Source: JADJMO01 sp016794445 (lineage in GTDB: Bacteria; Myxococcota_A; Polyangia; Polyangiales; JADJMO01). Taken from it: 64,000 nt of DNA. Within the stretch, counting starts at the first letter, position 1. Every line of letters begins with the position of its first letter. Below are positions 56,429-64,000 of this stretch, one piece after another. The translations under genes and the position numbers were made by a program. Below the pieces are notes generated by a model that saw nothing but the letters and a program-made list of their open reading frames with translations, did not search any database and had not been told where the DNA came from. Where the stretch lies: NCBI GenBank assembly GCA_016794445.1, contig JAEUKC010000388.1, forward strand, positions 1-64,000, in the 5' to 3' direction.

Positions 56429-56940
56429 ACGACCGCAACAGCCTCACTCCGGCCCCTGCGTCGGCCCCTGTGTCCCTGGCAGTCGCTCCCGCGAGCCTGC
56501 GCGGCGGCGTCGGCGCGCGTCTGCGCCGCGAGCGCGAGCTGCGCGGCATGTCGATCGAGGAGATCGGCCGCGCCACCCGCATCCCGCTCGTCTCGCTCGA
56601 GAAGCTCGAGACCGACCGCTTCGACGACCTCCCCGGCGAGGTGTTCGTGCGCGGCTTCCTGCGCGGCTACGCCAAGGCCGTCGGCCTGTCGCCCGAAGAG
56701 GTGCTCGCCTGGTACGGCGCCTCGCGCCGCGTGCCGCTCGTCGCGCCGATCGTGCCGGTCTCCACCCACGTCGCCCCCAAGGAGCGTCGCCGGGTGGGCA
56801 TCGCCGTCGCGTTCGTGCTGCTCCTCGTGCTCTGCACGATGGCGCTCAGCTTCATCCTGCGCCCGCGTGGTCGCGACGTGCCGAGCGAGCTGTCGATGGG
56901 CGAGCATGGCCAGCAGTCGGTCGTCGTCGTCGTCGGCTAG
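56425..56940 (+). CDS. RodZ-like HTH membrane protein
   Basis: A 171-residue protein. Residues ~28-95 are a HTH_25 domain (RLRRERELRGMSIEEIGRAT, then VFVRGFLRGYAKAVGLSPEE), and one transmembrane helix (~125-147, IAVAFVLLLVLCTMALSFIL) is followed by a short tail. This resembles a short RodZ, which ties MreB to the wall machinery, but it lacks the periplasmic beta domain of full RodZ. The same HTH is fused to a MinD-like ATPase at 43382-45013. It overlaps the TPR lipoprotein upstream and recO downstream. Confidence 0.8.
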   Translation: MNDRNSLTPAPASAPVSLAVAPASLRGGVGARLRRERELRGMSIEEIGRATRIPLVSLEKLETDRFDDLPGEVFVRGFLRGYAKAVGLSPEEVLAWYGASRRVPLVAPIVPVSTHVAPKERRRVGIAVAFVLLLVLCTMALSFILRPRGRDVPSELSMGEHGQQSVVVVVG

Positions 56941-57604
56941 GGTCGCCGAGCCCGAGGATCGCGCGTTCGTGCTGCGGGTCTCGCCCTACGGCGAGTCCGA
57001 CGCGGTCGTGAAGCTGCTCACCGAGCGGCGCGGGATCGTCTCGGCGATCGGCAAGCGCGCCAAGCGGCGCATGGTGCTCGAGCCGTTCCACACGCTGCGC
57101 GTGAGCCTCGCCAAGGGCGGCGGCGAGCTCTATTCGCTGCGCGCCGCCGAGGTCGGACGGGCGCGGATCGGGCTCCTCTCGCGCGCCGAGGCGCTCGACG
57201 CCGCGGGCGTGTGCACCCGCTGGACGCGGAGCCTCTGCCCCGAGCACACCGAGGAGAAGGTGGTCTTCGCCGCCCTCGAGCGCGCGCTCGACATGCTCGA
57301 CGTGGGCGCCGCGGTGGCCCCCCTCGAGACCGCCTTCGGCCTCGTGCTCCTCGAGTCGCTCGGGTTCGCGCTCGAGCTCGACGGCTGCGCGCGGTGTGGT
57401 CGGCCGCGCCCCCGCGGCAAGGCGGCCTTGCTCGCGGGGCGCCATGGGGGCGTGGTCTGCGCCGCCTGCCGCGCCGGGAGCGAAGCCGGCTACACCGAGA
57501 TCGCTGGCGCCGTGCTCGATCTCGCGGCCGACGATCCGTGGGCGCTCCGCGACGGCGGCCTCGCCCCCATCGTCGCCGCCGCCGTCGAGGCGCGGACCCC
57601 CTAG
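56906..57604 (+). CDS. recO: DNA repair protein RecO
   Basis: A 232-residue RecO, which helps RecR and RecA anneal and load onto single strands in the RecF pathway. The OB-fold N-terminus (RAFVLRVSPYGESDAVVKLL) and the helical C-terminal half with a zinc-binding pair (CARCGRP and CAACRAG) are present. ATG 56906 lies 35 bases inside the RodZ-like gene, so the two overlap in different frames. The serine-rich first ten residues are unusual, and a start at a later codon cannot be excluded. Confidence 0.85.
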   Translation: MASSRSSSSSARVAEPEDRAFVLRVSPYGESDAVVKLLTERRGIVSAIGKRAKRRMVLEPFHTLRVSLAKGGGELYSLRAAEVGRARIGLLSRAEALDAAGVCTRWTRSLCPEHTEEKVVFAALERALDMLDVGAAVAPLETAFGLVLLESLGFALELDGCARCGRPRPRGKAALLAGRHGGVVCAACRAGSEAGYTEIAGAVLDLAADDPWALRDGGLAPIVAAAVEARTP

Positions 57605-57623
57605 TGCGCTATGCTCGGCGCCC

Positions 57624-59438
57624 ATGGCCGAGGCAGAGGTGCGCGCGACACAGGTCGACCTCTCGGGGTTGATGACCGTGCTCGGCGAGCACCTCTACTC
57701 CACGCCCACCGTCGCGCTGCGCGAGCTCGTCCAGAACGCCCACGACTCGTGCACCCGGCGGCGCATCGAGGCGGCCGACGCGTTCACGCCGAGCATCCGG
57801 GTGATCCCCGATCGCGCGACCGGCACGCTCGCGGTGGAGGACAACGGCGCGGGGCTCACCCACGACGAGGTGGTGCAGTACCTCGCGACCGTCGGCGCGG
57901 GGTACACACGGCGCCTCCGCCAGACCACCGCCGACGAAGGCCTCATCGGCCTCTTCGGCCTAGGGTTCCTCTCGGCGTTCGTGGTCAGCGAGCGCATCGA
58001 CGTGTGGACCACCTCGTATCAATCGCCGGAGCTCGGGTTCCACTACGCGAGCAAGAGCGGCGAGCGCTACTCGCTCGAGGCGTGCGACGCCCGGCCGATC
58101 GGGACCCGCGTGCAGCTCACCCTCAAGGAGAAGTTCCACGCGCTCCTCGAGCGCGACGCGCTGCGGCCGATCCTCGCGCGGTACGGCGCGCTCCTGCCGT
58201 TCGGCGTGCGGCTCGACGGCGACGACGCCGACATCAACGCGGTGCCGCCGCCGTGGCGCGAGCCCGCCGAGAACCCGCTCAAGGCGCGCCGCGCGCGGCT
58301 CGCGTTCGCCGCGCGGTTCGAGTCGCGCTTCGAGCCGCTGTGCACGTTCGCCGTGCGGCCGCTCGACAAGGCGGACGCGCGCGGGATGCTCTGGGTGCAG
58401 GACGGCGCCACCTACGGCACGAGCGACAACCGCAACCTCGCCGTGTTCGTGCGCGGCATGCTGCTCGACGACGACGCGCGCGATCTGCTGCCCGCGTGGG
58501 CGGGGTTCGTCGGCGGCGTCCTCGAGTCGGTGGCGCTGACACCCACCGCCAGCCGCGAAGACCTGCAGCGCGACGCCGTCTACTCGGCCACCCAGGCCGC
58601 GCTGATCGAGGCGATCGTGCTCGGGCTCGCCGAGGTCGCGCGGCGCGAGCCCGAGGCGTGGCGGCGCGTGCTCTCGCGGCACAACGAGGCGCTGCTCGGC
58701 GCGGCCATCTGCGAGCCCCGCCTCTTCGACCTGCTCGCCGACGAGCTCACCGTGCCCACCTCCGAGGGCGACCTCACCATGCCGGTGATCCAGAAGCGGA
58801 GCGAGCGCCGGTTCCACGTCTCGCTCGCCACCCGTGGCGGCTTCGAGGAGATGCTGTTCCGCGCGCTCAAGGTGCCGATCGCGAGCGGCACCCGGTACGG
58901 CGTGCTGCCGTTCGTGCAGCGCTGGTGCGAGCGTCACGGCGGCACGGTGGTGCAGCTCGGGACCAGCGAGGGCAACGAGCAGGTGTTCCGCGCACAGCGG
59001 CTCGACACCTCGTCGATGGCGGTGCTCGAGGCCACCCTCGCGCTCCCCGGCCAGCGCATCGTCCCTGCGCGCTTCGCGCCCAAGGATCTGCCGCTCGTGC
59101 TCGTGCCCGACCGCGACGTCGAGCTCAAGCGGCGCCTCGAGAGCGACGAGGCCGACAAGCGGATCGCGAGCGCGGCTCTCGGGCTCGCCCGCCTGTTCAC
59201 CGCCAAGGTCGACGGCGCGGCCGAGGCGCACCTCTACGTGAACGTCGACTCGCCGGCGATCGCCGCGCTCCTCGAGCGCGTACCGGACCGCGACGACCCG
59301 GGGCCGCGCATGCTGCGCGCGCTCGCCTCGCTGATGACCGGCGCGGGCGACTCGGCCGGCAGGGTCGACCTCGCGACCACGCTCGCCGACTACACGGCCA
59401 CGGTCTGCGCGTTGCTGCGCGCTCCAGGGGCGCGATGA
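57624..59438 (+). CDS. HSP90-family ATPase (HtpG-like, diverged)
   Basis: A 604-residue GHKL chaperone. The nucleotide site is intact: catalytic Glu34 in ALRELVQNAHDS, Asp73 in VEDNGAGLTHDEV, and the lid GLIGLFGLGFLSAF. The middle domain follows, with FVRGMLLDDDARDLLPAW and TASREDLQRDA matching the HSP90 Arg-loop region. It is shorter than typical HtpG (about 620-640) and more diverged, so I do not give it the htpG symbol. It is coupled by ATGA to a large TPR protein, reminiscent of eukaryotic HSP90 and its TPR co-chaperones, though a physical link is inferred. Confidence 0.87.
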   Translation: MAEAEVRATQVDLSGLMTVLGEHLYSTPTVALRELVQNAHDSCTRRRIEAADAFTPSIRVIPDRATGTLAVEDNGAGLTHDEVVQYLATVGAGYTRRLRQTTADEGLIGLFGLGFLSAFVVSERIDVWTTSYQSPELGFHYASKSGERYSLEACDARPIGTRVQLTLKEKFHALLERDALRPILARYGALLPFGVRLDGDDADINAVPPPWREPAENPLKARRARLAFAARFESRFEPLCTFAVRPLDKADARGMLWVQDGATYGTSDNRNLAVFVRGMLLDDDARDLLPAWAGFVGGVLESVALTPTASREDLQRDAVYSATQAALIEAIVLGLAEVARREPEAWRRVLSRHNEALLGAAICEPRLFDLLADELTVPTSEGDLTMPVIQKRSERRFHVSLATRGGFEEMLFRALKVPIASGTRYGVLPFVQRWCERHGGTVVQLGTSEGNEQVFRAQRLDTSSMAVLEATLALPGQRIVPARFAPKDLPLVLVPDRDVELKRRLESDEADKRIASAALGLARLFTAKVDGAAEAHLYVNVDSPAIAALLERVPDRDDPGPRMLRALASLMTGAGDSAGRVDLATTLADYTATVCALLRAPGAR

Positions 59439-61708
59439 ACATCTGGCGCTGGGTCAACGACACCGAGCGCCGGCTGCGCCGCGAGGGCCAGGGGCGCCTC
59501 GCCGAGCTCATCGACCGCCTGCCGACCGAGGTCTGCGAGGACCGACACGCGCGCGCCGACGCCATCTACCCCGAGGCGCTCGCCCTCGCGCGTTCGCTCG
59601 ATCTGCCGTGGGTCGAGGTGTTCCTGCGCCACTGGATGCTGCAGAGCCGCGTGCTGCACCGCATGGAGGGCACGACGGCGCTCTCGGAGGCGGTGGCGCT
59701 CGTCGACTACGCGCACCGTCCCGAGACCAAGGAGTGCCCACAGGCCGTGTGCGCGGTGCAGGATCTCGCCTCCTGCTACGGCCTCGTCGACGGCCCGGGG
59801 TTCGCCGAGGAGCGGCTCGCGGTGTGCGACGAGACCCTCGCGCGCATCGACCCGACCTGGCCTTGCTACGGCTGCATCAGCGCCGAGTACGCCGCCGCCA
59901 TGCGCGACAACGGGCAGATGCAGGAGTCGCTCGCGTTCGTCGATCGGCAGGTCGGCAAGATGGTCGCCGCCGGCGACGCCGACGCCACCTACGATCTGCC
60001 GAACGCGCGCATCGAGCCGCTCATCGCCATGGGCCGCCTCGACGAGGCGCTCGCGTTCATCGCGGACTGTCAGCTGAACGGGCGCAAGGACGCGAGCCAC
60101 CAGATGGAGCGGCGCATCGACCTCGCGCGGGTCCACGTGCGCGCGGGACGCGTCGAGGAGGCCCGCGCGGCGTTGCCGGCGCTCGAGGAGATCCTCGACA
60201 CCCCTCAACACTATCCCGGCTGGGCGGACGCGCTCGAGCGGCTCGTGCTCGCCTCGGCCGTCCCCAACGACCACCAGGTCGGTCAGGCGCTCTGTCGGTT
60301 CAGCGAGCGCCTCCTGCGCCAGGGAGTGGGCCGCACCACCATCGAGATCGCCGAGAAGCACGCGCACCTGGCCCTCGCGCGCGGCGCGCCGCACGTGGCC
60401 CAGCGCGCCCTCGCGCTCATGGAGAAGGCGCTGCCGGTGCTGCGCAAGCCGCTCGACGCGCTCGACCGCATCTCGCGCTTGCGCAAGGCCCTCGCGGCCG
60501 CGCCTCCGCTGTCCGCGGTGCCGTTGCCGGACGACCCGGAGGCGCTCGTCGAGGCGGCGATCGCGGAGGATCCGGAGCGCGCCCTCTTGTTGCTCGAAGC
60601 CGGCGCGGGTCGCTGGCCGACCGAGGCGGTGGTCACGCGCGCCCTCGCGCAAGGGCTGGTCGCGAGCGGGCACGACGAGGAGGCGCGGGCGAGGTTGCTC
60701 GCGTTCTTCGAGGCAGGCGAAGGGCCGCCCGACCTCGCGCTCGTGATGGAGCTCGCCGAGCTGATCCGGCGCGCCGGCGACCGGGCGGCGTTCGACGAGC
60801 TCGTCGCCGCCTGTGAACGCCGCGGCGACGCCACGTTGCCTCCCTGGCTGCGGGCGGTCGACGCCTTTGCGCGGGGCGACACGCGTGTGGCGCTGCAGCA
60901 GGCCTCGCTCGTGGTCGAGCGCGTGCCCGACGCGAAGAACGCCCGTCGCCTCGCCGCCGAGGCCGCGCGCCAGCTCGGCGAGTTCGCGGTCGCGCTCGCG
61001 CGCCTCGACGAGCTCTGCGTCCTCGTGCCCGAGCCCGGGCCCCACGACTGGGATCGGATGACCGCGGCGACCATCGTGGGCGATCACGCCAAGGTCCGCG
61101 ACTCTGCCGCGCGGCTCGGCCTGCCGGTGCAGCCCGGCGAAGGCCCGATCGACGACGACTGGGGCCTCTGCCGGATCCGCTTCGCCGAAGACGAGCCTTA
61201 CGAGCCCTTCGCGCAGCGCACGGGCCCGGTCACCGCGCGCATCCTCCAGATCCGCCGGCCCGGCATGCCGCAGCACTTCGACGACCTGGTCGTGTTCGAC
61301 GCGCAGCCGCTCAACCCACCGCCCGCGAACGACGAGGAGCGCAAGGAGCACGTGTTCCTCTATCCCTGCGCCGCGGTGCTCCGCGAGGGCGGTCGTACGA
61401 GCTACGCGATCGATGGAGTGCACCCAGGCGTGGCCGCGGTCGATGCGCTGCGCGAGCGGCTGCGCGCGCTCGACTGTCCGCTGCAAGTGGCGAGCGACGA
61501 GACGTACCAGGTCGGCGAAGACGGCGATCTGCCCGGCCTCTACGCCTTCGTCGCACCCGCCTCCGATCTGCCCACCATCCACGAGGCGCTGCGGGCGTTC
61601 TCGGAGGGGCTCGCCCACCCGCTCGTCTGGCCCGAGCTCGCGAGCGCGGCCGGTGACCACGAGCTCGTCGCCGCGCAGGCCGAGGTGCGCGCGAAGTACC
61701 GGCTCTAG
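59435..61708 (+). CDS. Large TPR protein paired with the HSP90-like ATPase
   Basis: A 757-residue soluble protein. Helical hairpins with TPR-type spacing run from ~20 to ~560 (for example LIAMGRLDEALAFIADC and VALARLDELCVLVPEP). The last ~190 residues are a separate domain with a beta-rich segment (DWGLCRIRFAEDEPYEPFAQ) and LPGLYAFVAPASDLP that I do not recognise. No signal peptide. It starts on the HSP90-like stop (ATGA). It may recognise client proteins for the chaperone or act as a scaffold. Confidence 0.8.
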   Translation: MNIWRWVNDTERRLRREGQGRLAELIDRLPTEVCEDRHARADAIYPEALALARSLDLPWVEVFLRHWMLQSRVLHRMEGTTALSEAVALVDYAHRPETKECPQAVCAVQDLASCYGLVDGPGFAEERLAVCDETLARIDPTWPCYGCISAEYAAAMRDNGQMQESLAFVDRQVGKMVAAGDADATYDLPNARIEPLIAMGRLDEALAFIADCQLNGRKDASHQMERRIDLARVHVRAGRVEEARAALPALEEILDTPQHYPGWADALERLVLASAVPNDHQVGQALCRFSERLLRQGVGRTTIEIAEKHAHLALARGAPHVAQRALALMEKALPVLRKPLDALDRISRLRKALAAAPPLSAVPLPDDPEALVEAAIAEDPERALLLLEAGAGRWPTEAVVTRALAQGLVASGHDEEARARLLAFFEAGEGPPDLALVMELAELIRRAGDRAAFDELVAACERRGDATLPPWLRAVDAFARGDTRVALQQASLVVERVPDAKNARRLAAEAARQLGEFAVALARLDELCVLVPEPGPHDWDRMTAATIVGDHAKVRDSAARLGLPVQPGEGPIDDDWGLCRIRFAEDEPYEPFAQRTGPVTARILQIRRPGMPQHFDDLVVFDAQPLNPPPANDEERKEHVFLYPCAAVLREGGRTSYAIDGVHPGVAAVDALRERLRALDCPLQVASDETYQVGEDGDLPGLYAFVAPASDLPTIHEALRAFSEGLAHPLVWPELASAAGDHELVAAQAEVRAKYRL

Positions 61709-61728
61709 CTTTCTGGTACCGTGACCCC

Positions 61729-62151
61729 ATGAGGTTCGCTGGCGCGCTCGTGGTGGTGGGGCTCGTCGTCACAAACACGTCGCTGGCCCACGCGTTCGTG
61801 CCGCCCACGTACCAGAACGGCGCGCTGCGGGGCTACGCGCAGCTCCTCGGCTCCTACCGGCTGGTCGAGGTGGCGGGCACGAGCATGCCGGCCGGCTCCC
61901 CGTTCGACGTCCGCATCGTGCTCACCGCGACCACGCTGGAGATCAGCATCGGCACGAGCCAGGCGGAGAAGGCCACCTACCGGGTCACCGACCACTACGG
62001 CGACATCTACCGGCTCGAGATCACCGGCATCAAGGACAAGAAGGTCGAGGTGCTCGAGGTGATGCTCCACGGAGACATCCTCACCGTGTACGAGCTCGAC
62101 ACCGACGGGCACGACAAGAACAAGATGCGCTTCGAGCGCGTCGTGCCCTGA
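61729..62151 (+). CDS. Small secreted protein of unknown function
   Basis: A 140-residue protein with a Sec signal (GALVVVGLVVTNTSLAHA). The mature part is beta-rich and contains YRLVEVAGTSMPAGSP, a pattern of short lipocalin-like domains, with repeated EVLEVMLHGDILTVYE strands. No Cys. It follows the TPR gene by 20 bases but is exported, so it is probably an unrelated downstream gene. Confidence 0.65.
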   Translation: MRFAGALVVVGLVVTNTSLAHAFVPPTYQNGALRGYAQLLGSYRLVEVAGTSMPAGSPFDVRIVLTATTLEISIGTSQAEKATYRVTDHYGDIYRLEITGIKDKKVEVLEVMLHGDILTVYELDTDGHDKNKMRFERVVP

Positions 62152-62182
62152 TTCCTGTAGCTGCCGCCCATGGATTCTGTTG

Positions 62183-62204
62183 CGGCCGCCCATGGAGGCG
62201 GCCG
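62183..62204. repeat. Copy 2 of the 22-base palindromic repeat
   Basis: The same 22 bases as at 46140-46161, inverted. It forms a 9-base-pair hairpin with a 6-base loop between convergent genes, so it may also act as a bidirectional 3' end. A partial direct copy of its left half (GCCGCCCATGGA) lies 22 bases upstream at 62163. Confidence 0.6.
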
Positions 62205-62237
62205 CTGTTCGCTGCGCTCGCCTCCGGCTCGCTCCGC

Positions 62238-63833
62238 TCACTTCCCGGCGGTGCACACGAGGCGGGTGAAGTAGGTCTGCACGGTGCCGAGGCGGTCGTC
62301 GCGGAACAGCACGCCGACGTCGCCCTTGGGGCCGAACGCCATGCCCGCGCCGACGCTCTCGCCCGGCGCGCTGGTGATGCGGCTCTCGCCGCCGATGGCC
62401 ACGAGCTTCTTGTCGAGCATCTTGGAGTAGAGCTCGTAGCCCGAGGCGCCGTCCTTGGTGTCGCTCCACACGAGGAGGATGCGGTCGCCGAGGGGGAGCA
62501 TGGACGGGTAGCGCGAGAACTTGGGGCTCTCGGTGAGCTGGGTGAGCGGCACGACCACGCCGCCCTTTTCGTCGAAGGCCGCGCCGTAGATGGTCTTGGG
62601 CGCGCCGACCTTGTCGAAGAACGCGACGACGTAGCGGTCGCCGTTCCACACGATGGTGGGGGCCTCGCCGCTCTTGCCGGAGCTGATCTTGATGGGCTCG
62701 CTCACCGGGGCGAGCTCGCGGCTCAGGATGCGCAGGTAGCTGTCGTACTGGGTGGCGCTGATTTGCTGCGTCCAGACGATGCCGAGGGTGCCGAGGCCGA
62801 CGGCGAGATCGGGCCCGGAGGAGACGTCGTCCACCAGCTTGACGTTGCCGCCGACCAGCTTGCCGTCGACCGAGATGCGCTGACCCCACACGTTGAACTG
62901 CGGGTCGAGGTCGCGCTGGTCCTGGAAGGCGACCACGAACTCCTTGCCGGTCCACACGAGGCTCGCGCCGATCGACCAGCTGCCATCGCCCTCGCTGATG
63001 CGCAGGTCGGGGTCGAGCTTGGCGCCGGTCTTGTCGAGGCGGGAGAAATAGAGCTCCCAGCTCGCGTCGCGGCGGTCGGACCACACGACGCCGAACTGGG
63101 CGCCGTTCCACGCCACGCGGCCCTCGACCGAGTCGACCGTGGACTTGTTGAGGAGCGACTCGGAGAGCTTGTTGCCGAGCGGATCGAGCGCCGCGCCGTA
63201 CACGCGCAGCTTGCCCGAGAGGCGGGCGTTGTACATGGCGAGGTACTGCTCGTTGGCGAACGCGAGGCCGGCGGGGCTCGCCTCCTGCACGTCGCCGCTC
63301 ACGCGGATGGCGTCGGGCCCGGTGGCCGGTGGTACGTAGCGCGCGTCGTTGTCGACGATGCCGTCGCAGTCGTTGTCGACGCCGTCGCAGATCTCCTTGT
63401 TGCCAGGGAACGCGGCGGCGCTCTTGTCGTCACAGTCGTCTCCACACGAGCCGGGCTCGCCGGGCTTCTTGCCCGCGAGCGGCGCGCGGTGGCCGTCGCC
63501 GTCCAAATCGAGCGTGCTCGGCTCGAACTTGCACTTGCCCGTGGTGGTCTCGCACGTGTCGTCGGTGCACGGGTCCTTGTCGTCACACACCACCTTGGCG
63601 CCCGCGACGCACTTGTTCGCGAGGCACGACACCGGCGCGCACTTGTCGTCGAAGCCGGGGCAGTCCTTGGTCTCGAGGCACTCCTTCGGCGGCTCGGTCT
63701 CGGTCTCGGCGTCGGCGTCGCGCGCGTCGGGCAGCACGAGCTCGGTGCGCGCGCCACAGCCGGTGCCGCCGAAGGCAACCACGAAGGCACCGAACAGAGC
63801 GGGGGCTGCGAGCAGCGAGGCGAGGTGTTTCAT
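62238..63833 (-). CDS. Stigma/MopE-like surface lipoprotein with beta-propeller domain
   Basis: A 531-residue protein with a lipobox (FGGTGC). Residues ~50-110 are Cys-rich (CLETKDCPGFDDKCAPVSCL), and ~110-160 carry the MopE-type metal-binding motif (CDDKSAAAFPGNKEICDGVDN, shown here only in part) with Asp and Cys residues known to bind metal in related proteins. The remaining ~370 residues are a beta-propeller of repeated VAWNGAQFGVVWSD-type blades. It is probably exposed at the cell surface. It overlaps the upstream partial gene by ATGA. Confidence 0.8.
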   Translation of the reverse strand: MKHLASLLAAPALFGAFVVAFGGTGCGARTELVLPDARDADAETETEPPKECLETKDCPGFDDKCAPVSCLANKCVAGAKVVCDDKDPCTDDTCETTTGKCKFEPSTLDLDGDGHRAPLAGKKPGEPGSCGDDCDDKSAAAFPGNKEICDGVDNDCDGIVDNDARYVPPATGPDAIRVSGDVQEASPAGLAFANEQYLAMYNARLSGKLRVYGAALDPLGNKLSESLLNKSTVDSVEGRVAWNGAQFGVVWSDRRDASWELYFSRLDKTGAKLDPDLRISEGDGSWSIGASLVWTGKEFVVAFQDQRDLDPQFNVWGQRISVDGKLVGGNVKLVDDVSSGPDLAVGLGTLGIVWTQQISATQYDSYLRILSRELAPVSEPIKISSGKSGEAPTIVWNGDRYVVAFFDKVGAPKTIYGAAFDEKGGVVVPLTQLTESPKFSRYPSMLPLGDRILLVWSDTKDGASGYELYSKMLDKKLVAIGGESRITSAPGESVGAGMAFGPKGDVGVLFRDDRLGTVQTYFTRLVCTAGK

Positions 63834-64000
63834 AGGCACGCGCCGACGTCCGGCACGTCGGTGGGGGAGCAGACGTAGCCATCCGGACAGGCGCCGATCT
63901 TGCCCGGCTTGCACATGAGCGCGCACTGATTGCCCACACCGCTCGCGACGCAGGCGTAGCCCGCCGCGCACGCGCCCCCGGTGCACGGATCGCCCTGCTT
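63830..64000 (-). CDS. C-terminal part of a Cys-rich secreted protein (partial)
   Basis: The last 56 codons of a minus-strand gene that starts beyond the right edge. They encode GDPCTGGACAAGYAC and GACPDGYVCSPTDVPDVG with eight Cys in a C-x(n)-G-Y-x-C pattern, like the Cys-rich modules in the protein at 24100. The stop overlaps the ATG of the Stigma/MopE-like gene, so the two are co-translated and probably belong to one surface-protein operon. Confidence 0.75.
   Translation of the reverse strand, partial: KQGDPCTGGACAAGYACVASGVGNQCALMCKPGKIGACPDGYVCSPTDVPDVGACL

Noticed and set aside
57624..59438. Calling this gene htpG
   Set aside because: It is a diverged HSP90-type ATPase with a dedicated TPR partner, so orthology with HtpG is not shown.

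Overview
The window is very GC-rich DNA (mostly about 70 % G+C, judged by eye) and looks like a chromosome segment from a myxobacterium, most likely class Polyangia. The clues are a MYXO-CTERM type sorting tail on the protein at 24100-27357, many lipoproteins with Asp-Thr-Gly linkers, two MopE/Stigma-type Cys-rich surface proteins, type IV pilus parts (PilT and a pilin-like protein), a MinD/HTH fusion and RHS, Kelch and RCC1 repeat proteins. The genus cannot be fixed from the sequence alone. I see no rRNA, tRNA or CRISPR array.

Layout. 1-9.7 kb: start of a transhydrogenase/alanine-dehydrogenase-like gene, an M90 peptidase, a membrane spermidine-synthase homologue, a PMT-like glycosyltransferase, an EAL response regulator, an NtrC-type regulator, a pilin-like protein, an MsrB lipoprotein and a small lipoprotein. 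9.8-12.6 kb: rpsO-pnp with a strong intergenic RNA structure. 12.8-18.9 kb: accessory island with an RHS polymorphic toxin (HNH-like tip), a convergent candidate immunity gene and a beta-propeller-like gene. 18.9-27.8 kb: small conserved genes, an RlmD-type rRNA methyltransferase, a VWA/TSP3 lipoprotein, a Kelch/Cys-rich MYXO-CTERM protein and a GreA-like factor. 27.8-32.2 kb: second accessory island of lower GC, holding a 361-base tract without a gene, an OmpA/peptidoglycan-binding protein with a low-GC tail, a protein with caspase-like His/Cys motifs, an RCC1 lipoprotein and an IS66-like transposase scrap. 32.2-48 kb: pilT, a DUF3298-like lipoprotein, mutM, a beta-barrel, an M48 peptidase coupled to a dynamin-like GTPase, a diiron ferritin-like lipoprotein coupled to OsmC, and a ManC / MinD-J-HTH / glycosyltransferase operon. 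48-55.4 kb: secreted Cys-rich and LpoA-like proteins, and an OPA transporter / metallo-beta-lactamase / CoA-transferase operon. 55.6-62.2 kb: a co-directional set of TPR lipoprotein, RodZ-like protein, RecO, HSP90-like ATPase, TPR partner and a small secreted protein. 62.2-64 kb: two Stigma/MopE-like surface genes, the upstream one cut by the window edge.

Many genes are coupled by 4-base ATGA or GTGA overlaps, which marks the functional pairs: M48/dynamin, ferritin-like/OsmC, ManC/MinD-HTH/PMT, transporter/MBL, TPR/RodZ-like, HSP90-like/TPR, RlmD/small Cys protein. The best candidates for something undescribed are the 28.2-32.0 kb cassette (wall-binding carrier, caspase-like cargo, lipoprotein), the HSP90-like/TPR pair at 57.6-61.7 kb, and the RHS toxin with its convergent neighbour at 12.8-17.9 kb.
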